The notes under the pieces are model-generated. The model was not told the origin of the DNA. It made no database searches and saw only the letters and a program-made list of their open reading frames with translations. The translations under genes and the position numbers were made by a program. Source: Nitrospiraceae bacterium (GTDB taxonomy: Bacteria > Nitrospirota > Thermodesulfovibrionia > UBA6902). Taken from it: 53,094 nucleotides of DNA. The stretch is taken from NCBI GenBank assembly GCA_003599025.1, contig QZIL01000025.1:1-53094 (forward strand), written 5' to 3'. Below, piece after piece: positions 1 through 8,318 of this stretch (its first letter is position 1; each line of letters starts with the position of its first letter).

Positions 1-471
1 ACCCCTGAGTTTTGTTTTATAGGTAAGCGGATGGCTTGGAATATCATAGGCGACAAGGCCCTGCCTGTCCAGGATCACGGTTGTCGGGAAAACTCTCACT
101 CCGTAGTCACTGTATATTTTCCTGTCGGTGTCAATAAGCAGAGGGAAACCAATCCCCTTATTTTTGAAAACCATCAGCGCCTCTTCTTTATTGTCGCTCT
201 CTTCCATTATGCTTACTACTTCCATCCCTTTGCTCTTATATTTTTCGAGTAACTCTTTCGCATCCTGCAAAGCAAGCACTGACCGGTCCTGGTCTGTCCT
301 CCAGAAGATCATGACCACTATTTTCCCCTTGTAATCATGAAGTGAAATCCTTTTACCGTCAACAGAACCTGCCGTAAAATCAGGGGCAGCACTACCGGCA
401 GATACACTTATTGCATGAGAAGCAGGGGTGAACAACAGGAACATGACGAGACTCAGAATAATACGTATCAT
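1..471 (-). CDS. TlpA/ResA-like redoxin, exported, lacks the active-site cysteines (3' end outside window)
   Basis: The frame is open for 157 codons and runs off the left edge. It starts with a signal peptide (about residues 1-20, ending ASHA) and continues with a thioredoxin-like redoxin fold: APDFTAGSVDGKRISLHDYKG, then the beta strand KIVVMIFW, and later FPTTVILDRQG, where Pro corresponds to the cis-proline region. At the position where the family has WCxxC, this protein reads FWRTDQDRS, so both cysteines are replaced (Gln61 and Ser64). A normal thiol-disulfide role is therefore unlikely; a structural or haem/protein-binding role is inference. The ATG overlaps the TGA of the upstream multihaem cytochrome (ATGA), so the two are probably translationally coupled and may act in the same periplasmic pathway. 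Confidence 0.8.
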   Translation of the reverse strand, partial: MIRIILSLVMFLLFTPASHAISVSAGSAAPDFTAGSVDGKRISLHDYKGKIVVMIFWRTDQDRSVLALQDAKELLEKYKSKGMEVVSIMEESDNKEEALMVFKNKGIGFPLLIDTDRKIYSDYGVRVFPTTVILDRQGLVAYDIPSHPLTYKTKLRG

Positions 472-1835
472 CCGTTGATCTCCTTTTTCACCCTGTCGTA
501 TTTTTTAATTTTATGACAGCCCGGAGTGCAACTGCCACCTGTATCCGTCTTCTGAAAGTTTACTGGCAGATCCCACGCTCCGAATGGTACAGCCTCCCTT
601 ATGTGTTTGGGGAAGTTGCTGGCATGGGTTTCATGACAGGCCCGGCAGGTCCTGCCCTTTTCCGCCTTGTTCACATGTGTGAAATGAAGGTTGTCATTTC
701 CATTCCTGAAATTGGTCAGTTTTGTGGTCTCAGCATTTAACACAATTGTTTTTTCGTGGCAGCTGAAACAGAGGTTATAGTTGTCTACTGAAAAGGGCAT
801 GTAGAATGTAGGTGGATAGGGGTTTCTCAATATTCTGAAATTAGCTGATCCGTGCGGATTATGACAGCCGGAACAGTCCTTCTGTTTTATAGGGCCGTGA
901 TGGTCGGTATTTTCTTTCAGCCATTTACTTATATTCATAACAGCCGTTCCGTTGTTCCTCTTGTATTCCCTGTCGTGACAGCTCATGCACAGGTCCATAG
1001 GTTCCATTAACAGGTTTTTTGCTATGTTTGATACATGCGCATCATGACAATTTAGACAGGACCTTTCGGTCTCCATTGCCCCGTGCTTTACTGACGCTGT
1101 GCTTAACTGCTCCTTCTTGTCCTTGTGGCAATCCAGACATAATGCAGGTGACTGGGACTGAAGCATAAACTGTTTTGCTGCTGAGTGGGGATTATGGCAG
1201 CTCGTACACTTTTCAGCTACCGGCTTGTGAACAAACTCGGCCTTATGGATAGCTTCGGCCTTATCAACGTGACACATATAGCAGAGGCTCGGCCCTTCTT
1301 CCTTGAGGTTTTTGGCATAATCTGCAGTGTGGGGGTCGTGGCACGCTACGCATCCTCCAACAGCAGCAGGCCCGTGTACAAATGCCCCGCCAACCATACC
1401 CTCGTCATGGCAGTTAAAACATAGCTCGCTTCCCTTTGCCAGAAGCTGAAACTTGTTTTGCGATCCATGAGGGCTGTGGCAGGCCATGCACTCACCCTCC
1501 TCCACTGGGCTGTGAATATACTTCTTTGCCTTGAATTTTTCATGGCAGGAATAACATTTATTGGCAACGTCTTTCACTTTTCCGAATTTATTCTGCTCAG
1601 GTTTGTCCTTGTGTTTTGAAACTTCACCATGACAAACAGTGCACTCCCCAGCAGAGACAGGACCGTGAACAAATTTTTCCTTGCCCATAGTCGCATGACA
1701 CTGCGCTGTAATACACGAGATTTTGGGTTTCTGGACGTCCTTTTCCTGTGCAGAAGTGGTTTTCTCAGACAACCCTGAAGCAATAATCACCGCAATAATA
1801 AATAGAAAAAGCATGGGAATTGTTTTCTTGTTCAT
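468..1835 (-). CDS. Multihaem c-type cytochrome, doubled-CXXCH family, exported
   Basis: A 455-residue protein with an N-terminal signal peptide (residues 1 to about 29). I count 13 standard CXXCH haem-binding motifs (for example CTVCH, CYSCH, CMACH, CFNCH) plus one CX4CH (CITAQCH) near the N-terminus and one CX3CH (CTPGCH) near the C-terminus, giving up to 15 haems. Many motifs are preceded by FVHGPV- or HSPVEEGEC-type segments, the pattern of the doubled CXXCH family. It likely conducts electrons in the periplasm or at the outer surface; the partner is unknown. The start is supported by GGAGG shortly before the ATG. The stop overlaps the start of a redoxin-like gene. Whether the two non-standard motifs bind haem cannot be told from sequence. 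Confidence 0.93.
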   Translation of the reverse strand: MNKKTIPMLFLFIIAVIIASGLSEKTTSAQEKDVQKPKISCITAQCHATMGKEKFVHGPVSAGECTVCHGEVSKHKDKPEQNKFGKVKDVANKCYSCHEKFKAKKYIHSPVEEGECMACHSPHGSQNKFQLLAKGSELCFNCHDEGMVGGAFVHGPAAVGGCVACHDPHTADYAKNLKEEGPSLCYMCHVDKAEAIHKAEFVHKPVAEKCTSCHNPHSAAKQFMLQSQSPALCLDCHKDKKEQLSTASVKHGAMETERSCLNCHDAHVSNIAKNLLMEPMDLCMSCHDREYKRNNGTAVMNISKWLKENTDHHGPIKQKDCSGCHNPHGSANFRILRNPYPPTFYMPFSVDNYNLCFSCHEKTIVLNAETTKLTNFRNGNDNLHFTHVNKAEKGRTCRACHETHASNFPKHIREAVPFGAWDLPVNFQKTDTGGSCTPGCHKIKKYDRVKKEING

Positions 1836-2047
1836 CGAACCTCCGTAAATTTAATTATATCAAGATAAGGACATTTAATATAATAAAGACAGCCTTTTTT
1901 TTCAATGACTGGTGCAAAAAAAGGTGTTTTTCAGTTAATGATCTTAATAGTTCAACTTGATACATGCCGGACTCATTAAATCTATGCCTGAAACGCTGAA
2001 TGATAAAGAAGCAAGAACTTAAGGCGGGTTAGTAATCATACAAATTT

Positions 2048-2851
2048 TTATCTTACGATAATTCCTGCATAACCGACCACATAATCATAATCACCGCTCA
2101 CCTCACCTGATGTCATATACTTTACAAGGACCGCTTCTGAAGCCCCCAGTTTCTTTGCAGCAAACAGCATTGTCGTGACCGGAAGTACTCCGCACATACT
2201 TATGTCCTCGTCCATGACAGTTTTATAAAGCCCGGCAGGGTCCAGGGCCAATATCATGTCGATCGCCTTTCTGTCTTTTTTCCTTGCCGATGAATCCGAA
2301 ACATAATGGCTCATGTCAGAACTCGCGATAATTGTTACCGGGTAATCCGAATCCTGTACCGCATCTGCCAGTGCCTCTCCCACGGCCCTGCACATTTCGA
2401 GCGGTACAGGCATCATTGTGAGCGGTACTATTCTGACATCAGACGAATAACGGAGAATAAAGGGCAGCTGTACTTCAAGGGAATGTTCCATCCGGTGGGC
2501 AAGACCGTCTTCAGAGATCATGTCAGAACCTTTCTTTAATTTCCCGGCCAGCTCCTCATCGATCTTCAATTCGCCTGTCGGCATATTCCAGACACCTGAA
2601 GACATCATTGAAACCGGCTGTCCAAGCCCCGTATGGTTAGGCCCTATTAATACGAATGTCCCGGGGATTGTAATTCTCGAATATACCGCACCTGCAACCC
2701 TTCCTGAGTACATAAGTCCGGCATGGGGGGAGACAATGCCTATTGCACTCTCTTTTCCGGTGCCTGCTTCAAGGAATTCATTCACCTGACTGGTGAGTCT
2801 TGATGGAGAAGCTTCGTAGAATTGTCCGGCTACAGCAGGTTTTCTAATCAT
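2048..2851 (-). CDS. amrB: Memo-family protein (AmmeMemoRadiSam system protein B)
   Basis: A 267-residue protein of the Memo family, structurally related to non-haem iron LigB-type dioxygenases. Visible family signatures are IRKPAVAGQFYEASP at the N-terminus, GIVSPHAGLMYSG, FVLIGPNHTG, and the later segment IIASSDMSHYVSD. A longer reading frame begins at 2968, but the ATG at 2851 puts the conserved N-terminal motif at residue 2 and has GGCGGGTGA upstream, so I chose it; the extra upstream codons run through a palindromic repeat. The AMMECR1 and radical-SAM partners of the AmmeMemoRadiSam set are not next to it here. Function remains poorly defined across the family. Confidence 0.88.
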   Translation of the reverse strand: MIRKPAVAGQFYEASPSRLTSQVNEFLEAGTGKESAIGIVSPHAGLMYSGRVAGAVYSRITIPGTFVLIGPNHTGLGQPVSMMSSGVWNMPTGELKIDEELAGKLKKGSDMISEDGLAHRMEHSLEVQLPFILRYSSDVRIVPLTMMPVPLEMCRAVGEALADAVQDSDYPVTIIASSDMSHYVSDSSARKKDRKAIDMILALDPAGLYKTVMDEDISMCGVLPVTTMLFAAKKLGASEAVLVKYMTSGEVSGDYDYVVGYAGIIVR

Positions 2852-2900
2852 ATATTTCACCCGCCAATACGTTAGTTCTAATGCCTTTAAAACATTAACC

Positions 2901-3027
2901 GTCATACCCGAAGATGCCCTCGATTTTCTTAATCGGGGGTTTTTAATCGGGCATCCAGTTCCTCTCAAAACAGGTGGATTCCCGCTTACAGACCGCCAAC
3001 AGTAGGTGCTTTAAGCACGGGAACGAC
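2901..3027. repeat. GTCATNCC-core palindromic element (upstream of the Memo gene)
   Basis: Starts GTCATACCCG and ends CGGGAACGAC, a degenerate copy of the repeat family seen throughout this window. Its right part contains GCCAACAGTAGGTGC followed by a TTAAGC stretch, which reappears in opposite orientation inside the element at 45578-45801. Confidence 0.55.
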
Positions 3028-3064
3028 AAACAACGCGACTTTATTCATGTTCGACTGAATACCG

Positions 3065-4462
3065 TCAGTACTCGCTATACTCATGGTCCGCAAGGTCCTT
3101 GAATTTTGTAAACTTTTCAAGAAATGCAAGATCAATGATCTTTGTCGGCCCATTCCTCTGTTTTGCTATATCGAGCTCAGCTATCCCCTTCTTCAGAGAA
3201 TCCTGCTTCTTGTAATACTCATCCCTGTAAAGAAAGAGTATTGTATCTGCATCCTGCTCAATCGCGCCTGATTCCCTCAGGTCGGCAACAAGCGGTCTTT
3301 TACTCTCGCCCCTTGTTTCACAGCTCCGGTTAAGCTGGCTGATAACTATGACCGGAACAGACAGGTCTTTTGCCAGGGCTTTGAGTGAACGCGAAATATC
3401 CGAAATGACCTGTTCCCTCGCAAGGTGTGCCCCTGACCCGCTCATGAGCTGCAGATAATCCACAACGATAAGGCCCAGACCGTGCTCGGCCTTCAGTCTC
3501 CTTGACTTGGCCCTTATATCGAGTATGGAATTAAATGAATCGTCTATATATATCGGGGATTCAGACAGTCTGCCGGCAGCATTCACCAGTTTTCTGTAAT
3601 CTTCCTTGCTGTGATAACCGGAACGGACCGCCTTGGAATCTACTTCCGCTTCAGAGCACAGCATCCTTAAAACAATCTGCTCCTTTGTCATTTCCAGACT
3701 GAACACAGCTACAGGGACATTTCCATCAATAGCGGCATGAGTAATTATGTTCAGACAGAATGCCGTCTTGCCCATGCCGGGCCTTGCGCCGATGACTATT
3801 AAATCGCCCGGATGAAATCCGGTTGTGGCTTCATCCAGGTCGGTAAATCCGGTGGCCAGACCTGTTATGCGCTCTTTCTTGTCAAAGAGCTTGTCAACCA
3901 GTTCAATAGTGTCCTTTACCACGCTCTTTATATGGACATACGTCTGCCTGATCGCCTTTTCAGAAATATTGAATATCTTGGACTCCGCCTGGTCCAGCAG
4001 TTCATGCACATCCTGGTCCGTGTCATAACATGTGGTAATAATTTCTGTGGAGGTAACAATGAGATTTCTCAGGATGGCCTTCTCTTTTACAATCTTGGCA
4101 TGATACCTGGCATTGGCAGAAGTCGGCACCAGGTTAACGATTGAACTAAGGTAAGATGCGCCTCCTATTTCTTCAAGCTGCTCTTTCCTGTTCAGGATTT
4201 CAGTAAGGGTGATTAAGTCAATCGGCTCGTTCTTTTCATAAAGCTCAAGCATAGCAATGAATATCTTTTTATGGGCATCTTTATAAAAATCGCCGGCAGT
4301 CAGCTGCTCTATAACCATTGCGATTGCTTCGTTCTCGAGCAACACGGCACCGAGCACCGACTGTTCTGCTTCAATATTCTGGGGCGGCAGACGGTCGTAG
4401 GCGGTCTGAGGTTTTACCGACCCGCCTTCAAACCCTGTTTTATTACGGACGGGTTCAAGCAT
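3065..4462 (-). CDS. dnaB: Replicative DNA helicase DnaB
   Basis: A 465-residue hexameric helicase that unwinds DNA at the replication fork. The N-terminal DnaB domain (about residues 24-125) begins LPPQNIEAEQSVLGAVLLE. The RecA-like domain has Walker A GARPGMGKT (225-233), the segment VFSLEMTKEQIVLRML, Walker B LIVVDYLQLM, and the C-terminal motif VADLRESGAIEQDADTIL. Length and order match the family; no intein is seen. The ATG is preceded by TAGGAG with 8 nt spacing. It lies 11 nt downstream of rplI, a common bacterial pairing, so the two are probably cotranscribed. Confidence 0.97.
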   Translation of the reverse strand: MLEPVRNKTGFEGGSVKPQTAYDRLPPQNIEAEQSVLGAVLLENEAIAMVIEQLTAGDFYKDAHKKIFIAMLELYEKNEPIDLITLTEILNRKEQLEEIGGASYLSSIVNLVPTSANARYHAKIVKEKAILRNLIVTSTEIITTCYDTDQDVHELLDQAESKIFNISEKAIRQTYVHIKSVVKDTIELVDKLFDKKERITGLATGFTDLDEATTGFHPGDLIVIGARPGMGKTAFCLNIITHAAIDGNVPVAVFSLEMTKEQIVLRMLCSEAEVDSKAVRSGYHSKEDYRKLVNAAGRLSESPIYIDDSFNSILDIRAKSRRLKAEHGLGLIVVDYLQLMSGSGAHLAREQVISDISRSLKALAKDLSVPVIVISQLNRSCETRGESKRPLVADLRESGAIEQDADTILFLYRDEYYKKQDSLKKGIAELDIAKQRNGPTKIIDLAFLEKFTKFKDLADHEYSEY

Positions 4463-4473
4463 CGAACTTGCTC

Positions 4474-4932
4474 CTAAGCTTCTTCAGTGCCTGATTTTTT
4501 CACTTCTACCTTAACTGCAGCTGTCACATCCTTATGGACCTTTACTGTCACGTCATAAGTCCCAAGGCGTTTTATCGGCTCCTCAAGTATCACCTTTCGC
4601 TTGTCTATTTCAACACCCTGGGCGGTAATGGCCTCAGCTATGTCCTTGGTAGTCACGGAACCGAACAGTTTATCTTCTTCACCTGCCTGGGCTTCAATGG
4701 TGAGGGTCATTTTGGATATCTGGTCTGCCAGGTCCTGCATCGACTGTTTGACCTTTTTTGCTTTTACAAGAATAATTTTTTTCTCGTGCTCAAACTGCCT
4801 TAAATTCTTCGGGTTCGCTTCCACGGCAAGGTTCCTCGGGATGAGATAATTCCTGCCGTAACCTATCTTCACGTCCACAATGCTGCCGATCTCCCCAAGG
4901 TCTTTTACATCTTCCTTCAAAATTACTTTCAT
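4474..4932 (-). CDS. rplI: 50S ribosomal protein L9
   Basis: A 152-residue L9 protein that binds 23S rRNA. The N-terminal signature MKVILKEDVKDLGEIGS, continuing into IGYGRNYLIPRNLAVEA, is diagnostic. A lysine-rich connecting helix (residues about 45-75) leads to the C-terminal domain with LFGSVTTKDIAEAI. A GAGGAG ribosome binding site lies 7 nt before the ATG. Its usual neighbours rpsF and rpsR are not upstream; the gene stands first in a two-gene unit with dnaB. Confidence 0.97.
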   Translation of the reverse strand: MKVILKEDVKDLGEIGSIVDVKIGYGRNYLIPRNLAVEANPKNLRQFEHEKKIILVKAKKVKQSMQDLADQISKMTLTIEAQAGEEDKLFGSVTTKDIAEAITAQGVEIDKRKVILEEPIKRLGTYDVTVKVHKDVTAAVKVEVKKSGTEEA

Positions 4933-5115
4933 GATTACACTCCTCTATTTAGATATTTTATTTTGATTGCCAGAACCAAATCAGTCTGATATTGTAGCTC
5001 AATAAAAACCAAAAATTAAAGTTAAAATATTCAAACGACCACTTTATCCCAGAACTATCCGACAACAAAGGGTTTTTATCGGCAGTCAATAAACATGTCC
5101 GGCAGACTCACTGAA

Positions 5116-6498
5116 TTAATATTTGTCAGCAGGGAACATCTTCCCGGGATTCAGTATACCTTTGGGGTCAAATACGCCTTTTATCTTCTTCATTAACTCA
5201 ATGCTTACATCTGAAAGTTCCATTCCAACAAACTGTTTTTTGGTAAGCCCGATGCCATGCTCGCCTGATATGGTCCCTCCCAGGTTAAGAGTGGCCTCAA
5301 AAATATCCCTGACCGATTCCTGTGCAATTCTGTATTCTTCCTCATTGTTTTTGTCTGTCATTATATTTACATGTATGTTCCCGTCTCCTGCATGACCGAA
5401 GTTTGCAATGATCAGGTCGTTCTTCTCAGCAATTTCTCTCAACGCCTTCAGCATCTCAGGGATCCTGCCCCGTGGCACGACAATGTCTTCATTTATCTTT
5501 GTCGGCCTGATTCGGTAAAGGGCAGGCGAGATGGCCCTCCTTGCGTCCCATATACGCTGCTGCGAAAAAAAATCCTCAGCAATGCTTACGTCCCCGTCGA
5601 GTGCCTTACAAACAGAAGCAATCTTTTCAGCCTCTTCTGTTACTGCAGCCCGTGGTCCGTCGACCTCTATCAGAAGCAGCGCCTCTGCATCCACAGGGAG
5701 CCCGAAGGAACCGTAATTCTCCACTGCACGGATAGACTCATTGTCCATAAATTCAAGGGCACGTGGGATGACTGCTGAAGAAGTAATCCTGCTCACGGTC
5801 TGCGCAGCAGCATCAATCGTTCTGTATGTGCACAGCATGGTTATCGTTTCTTCCGGCAAGGGCAGCACTTTAAGATAAATCTTTGTTACAATGCCCAGCG
5901 TCCCTTCAGAGCCGACCAGCAGCCTTGTAAGGTCATACCCTACAACGCCTTTGTAAGTCCTGCCCCCCGTCATCAAGACCCTGCCGTCAGGAAGCACTGT
6001 CTCGAGGCCCAGGACATAGTCTTTTGTCACTCCGTACTTTACCGCCCTTGGCCCGCCCGCATTTTCAGCTACATTGCCGCCTAATGTACAGAATTTCATA
6101 CTTGCCGGATCAGGCGGATAAAACAGGCCGGCGTCTTCCAGCCTTTCCTGTAAATGGAAATTAATGACTCCAGGTTCTACAACTGCCACCATATTTTTTT
6201 CGTCAATTTCAATTATTCTGTTCATCCCTTCAAGGGAAAGGACCACCGAATCCTTCAGAGGCACAGAGCCGCCTGTCATTCCTGTACCGGCTCCCCTTGG
6301 GACAATCGGGACCCCATTCTTAAAGGCATATGACGCCACGTCAGAAACTTCCTGGGTATTGACCGGCCTCACAACTGCAGATGGAGCACCTTCTTCAGAG
6401 GAAGCATCAAACCCGTAACAGAAGAGTTCTTCCCTGTTCATTGATACCTTGCCCGGCAAAGCATCTTCTTCCTTCTTTTTAAAAAATCCAAATGGCAT
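5116..6498 (-). CDS. glcD: FAD-linked oxidase, GlcD / D-lactate dehydrogenase-like
   Basis: A 460-residue member of the FAD-binding PCMH-type oxidases that oxidise 2-hydroxy acids such as glycolate or D-lactate. The FAD-binding half shows VRPVNTQEVSDVASYA, PRGAGTGMTGGSVPL, the segment DPASMKFCTLGGNVAENAGG, and GVVGYDLTRLLVGSEGTLGI. The C-terminal cap domain ends with NFGHAGDGNIHVNIM and GTISGEHGIGLTKKQ, both typical. The frame extends to 6567, but the ATG at 6498 (MPFGFFKKKEE) is more plausible. No Shine-Dalgarno sequence is seen; a TATAAT lies 9 nt before the ATG. Glycolate oxidase partners (GlcE, GlcF) are absent here, so the electron acceptor and exact substrate are open. Confidence 0.9.
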   Translation of the reverse strand: MPFGFFKKKEEDALPGKVSMNREELFCYGFDASSEEGAPSAVVRPVNTQEVSDVASYAFKNGVPIVPRGAGTGMTGGSVPLKDSVVLSLEGMNRIIEIDEKNMVAVVEPGVINFHLQERLEDAGLFYPPDPASMKFCTLGGNVAENAGGPRAVKYGVTKDYVLGLETVLPDGRVLMTGGRTYKGVVGYDLTRLLVGSEGTLGIVTKIYLKVLPLPEETITMLCTYRTIDAAAQTVSRITSSAVIPRALEFMDNESIRAVENYGSFGLPVDAEALLLIEVDGPRAAVTEEAEKIASVCKALDGDVSIAEDFFSQQRIWDARRAISPALYRIRPTKINEDIVVPRGRIPEMLKALREIAEKNDLIIANFGHAGDGNIHVNIMTDKNNEEEYRIAQESVRDIFEATLNLGGTISGEHGIGLTKKQFVGMELSDVSIELMKKIKGVFDPKGILNPGKMFPADKY

Positions 6499-6622
6499 GA
6501 TGGGATAATTATAACAAAAACAGAGATGAACGTTTTTTGAAACAGCTGTATAACGATCCCTGCTCAACTATTTTCCATAGAAATCTGAAATACAGGTTGG
6601 CTTACAGGTTATGGGTAGTTAC

Positions 6623-7084
6623 TCAGATCATAAGGACAGGCAGGACCAGGACATAAATAATAAGTCCGCCGGAACCTGCCAGTATCCATGCAACGGGTCT
6701 TGACTCTACCAGCCCTTCTTTACATATTCTGCATTTATGATATGCATAAGTGCCGGTAATCCCCTGATAGAGGAAGAACAAAAATATCATGCCTATAACA
6801 ATGACCCCGGAACTGATATGGGCAGATACAGACAAGCTGAATATTTTACTGAGAAGGAAATACTCAAACATCAACACAGCGCAAATCCTGCTCTTCCGGT
6901 ATATTCCATAAGCCATGCTGAATATGAAAGCTGCATCAAGGAGAGACAATAAATTAATCAAAGTCAAACCGGTTTGCAGCTGATTCCTGATCAGTGTCAC
7001 GGAACCTGCCAGCGTTATCGTACCGCATACCATTGCAGCTATACGGGCATGTCTGATTTTTCTGTCAATGCTGGAGTCTGTCAT
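6623..7084 (-). CDS. Integral membrane protein of unknown function
   Basis: A 153-residue protein that I do not recognise. It begins with a basic, polar stretch (MTDSSIDRKIRHAR) and has about four or five hydrophobic spans: IAAMVCGTITLAGSVTLI, LINLLSLLDAAFIFSMAYGI, a weaker span near residues 70-85, GVIVIGMIFLFFLYQGI, and AGSGGLIIYVLVLPVLMI at the C-terminus. A short cytoplasmic or periplasmic loop carries HKCRICKEGL, a CxxC that could bind metal or simply be a thiol pair. It stands alone, divergent from mscL. No function is assigned. Confidence 0.6.
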   Translation of the reverse strand: MTDSSIDRKIRHARIAAMVCGTITLAGSVTLIRNQLQTGLTLINLLSLLDAAFIFSMAYGIYRKSRICAVLMFEYFLLSKIFSLSVSAHISSGVIVIGMIFLFFLYQGITGTYAYHKCRICKEGLVESRPVAWILAGSGGLIIYVLVLPVLMI

Positions 7085-7297
7085 TTTGATCGACCTGCCT
7101 GATGTCAGTTTTAATAATTACCTAAATTAATTGTCACCTGTTTATACGGCATATAACTTACAATCTTGAATGAAACAGAAAATAGCCTTTATTATCACCT
7201 GGATAGAAATGCAACGCTGAAGCAGCGTACTTATCCCGGTCAATTCAGCCTTCCAGTCCCGTCTGTACAAAGGAAAGTCCGTGACTTATACAGGAGC

Positions 7298-7325
7298 TTG
7301 ACAACGTTCAACCATCTGATATAAT
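7298..7325 (+). promoter_or_regulatory. Sigma-70-type promoter for mscL
   Basis: TTGACA at 7298-7303 and TATAAT at 7320-7325 are separated by 16 nt, both perfect consensus hexamers. The mscL start codon is about 70 nt downstream. Confidence 0.75.
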
Positions 7326-7394
7326 TCAGCTTAATAGAAATATAAGAATCAGAAAATCCAATTGAAGGTTAAACCTTCGGAAAGGAGTTTTCAG

Positions 7395-7853
7395 ATGGTC
7401 AAGGAATTCAAGGATTTTGCAATGCGGGGGAATGTAGTTGACATGGCCGTCGGGATTATAATCGGCGCGGCATTCGGCACCATTGTCGCATCGCTTGTGG
7501 CAGACATCCTCATGCCGCCGATAGGCCTGTTGCTTGGCGGGGTCGATTTTTCAAACCTGTTTATTACAATCAAGGAGGGGGCCACTGCCGGGCCTTTCTC
7601 AACCCTTGCTGACGCGCAGCAGGCAGGCGCCGTCACAATAAACTATGGGACATTCGTCAATAAAGTCGTCTCATTCATAATAGTCGCCTTTGCTATTTTC
7701 ATGGTAGTAAAGGGAATGAACAACATGAAGAAGAAAGAAGAAGCTCCACCTGCCGTACCTACTACAAAAAACTGTATCTTCTGTTTTACTGACATTCCTA
7801 TAAAGGCGACCCGTTGTCCTCATTGCACTTCCGAACTTGGCGCAAAGACTTAA
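7395..7853 (+). CDS. mscL: Large-conductance mechanosensitive channel with C-terminal zinc-ribbon-like tail
   Basis: A 152-residue channel that opens under membrane tension to release solutes during osmotic downshock. [20 protein letters not shown] and the TM1 segment [20 protein letters not shown] are family signatures; TM2 is about residues 89-106. After the usual charged cytoplasmic stretch (MKKKEEAPP) the protein continues with two CxxC pairs, CIFC (127-130) and CPHC (141-144), forming a probable zinc-ribbon tail that many MscL proteins lack. AAAGGAG 8 nt before this ATG decides the start; an in-frame ATG at 7362 lacks one. A strong promoter lies upstream and a hairpin terminator downstream. 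Confidence 0.95.
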   Translation: MVKEFKDFAMRGNVVDMAVGIIIGAAFGTIVASLVADILMPPIGLLLGGVDFSNLFITIKEGATAGPFSTLADAQQAGAVTINYGTFVNKVVSFIIVAFAIFMVVKGMNNMKKKEEAPPAVPTTKNCIFCFTDIPIKATRCPHCTSELGAKT

Positions 7854-7890
7854 CTGAGCATGTAAGGAGCATTATTACGAAGTTCAGCAT

Positions 7891-7930
7891 AACAGCCGCA
7901 GATTAAAGCCTGCGGCTGTTATTTAATGTT
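7891..7930 (+). terminator. Rho-independent-like terminator after mscL
   Basis: An 11-bp perfect stem, AACAGCCGCAG (7891-7901) and CTGCGGCTGTT (7910-7920), with an 8-nt loop, is followed by the T-rich sequence ATTTAATGTT. It lies 37 nt after the mscL stop. Confidence 0.7.
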
Positions 7931-8058
7931 ACGATACCGATGCTCTCATTGACTGTATAAGGCATGATTCTTTATACTCGACTATTGATGAAGAGTACGC
8001 TGGACGTATTAAGTACTGCTTTATGATTTTGTCAATCGTCAGGGAGAGAGAAGCTGAA

Positions 8059-8247
8059 ATGTGCGAATCCAATGTATATATTGAAAAAGATGGCAGGGAA
8101 GAGTTGTATCTGGAAAACGTCGATATCCTGAAACCCGAGGAAGGCAGAATCTACATGCGCAACCTCTTCGGTGAACAAAAGTACTTTGAGGGTTCTATTA
8201 AAGAGATATCCCTTATCAAACACAGGATAATCCTGAAAAAGGACTAA
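8059..8247 (+). CDS. CooT family nickel-binding protein
   Basis: A 62-residue protein that begins MCESNVYIEKDGREELYLEN and contains VDILKPEEGRIYMRNLFGE, matching the small CooT family whose founding member binds Ni(II) through its Cys2 as a dimer and helps mature carbon monoxide dehydrogenase. Cys2 is present here. The frame opens further upstream, at 8023, but GGGAGAGAG before this ATG and the Cys2 register support the chosen start. No CODH, cooC or cooJ genes are in the window, so the client enzyme, if any, is elsewhere. Similar orphan copies occur in other anaerobes. Confidence 0.8.
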   Translation: MCESNVYIEKDGREELYLENVDILKPEEGRIYMRNLFGEQKYFEGSIKEISLIKHRIILKKD

Positions 8248-8318
8248 GCCGAAACATATTTGTTCCCCATGTCAGTTTTTTACTGACAGCTGATTGCTGA
8301 CCGCTTAGAGCTTATCTT

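Noticed and set aside
8270-8288. Hairpin TGTCAGT / ACTGACA after the CooT-like gene
   Set aside because: The T-run is in the loop and not after the stem, so it does not fit an intrinsic terminator.
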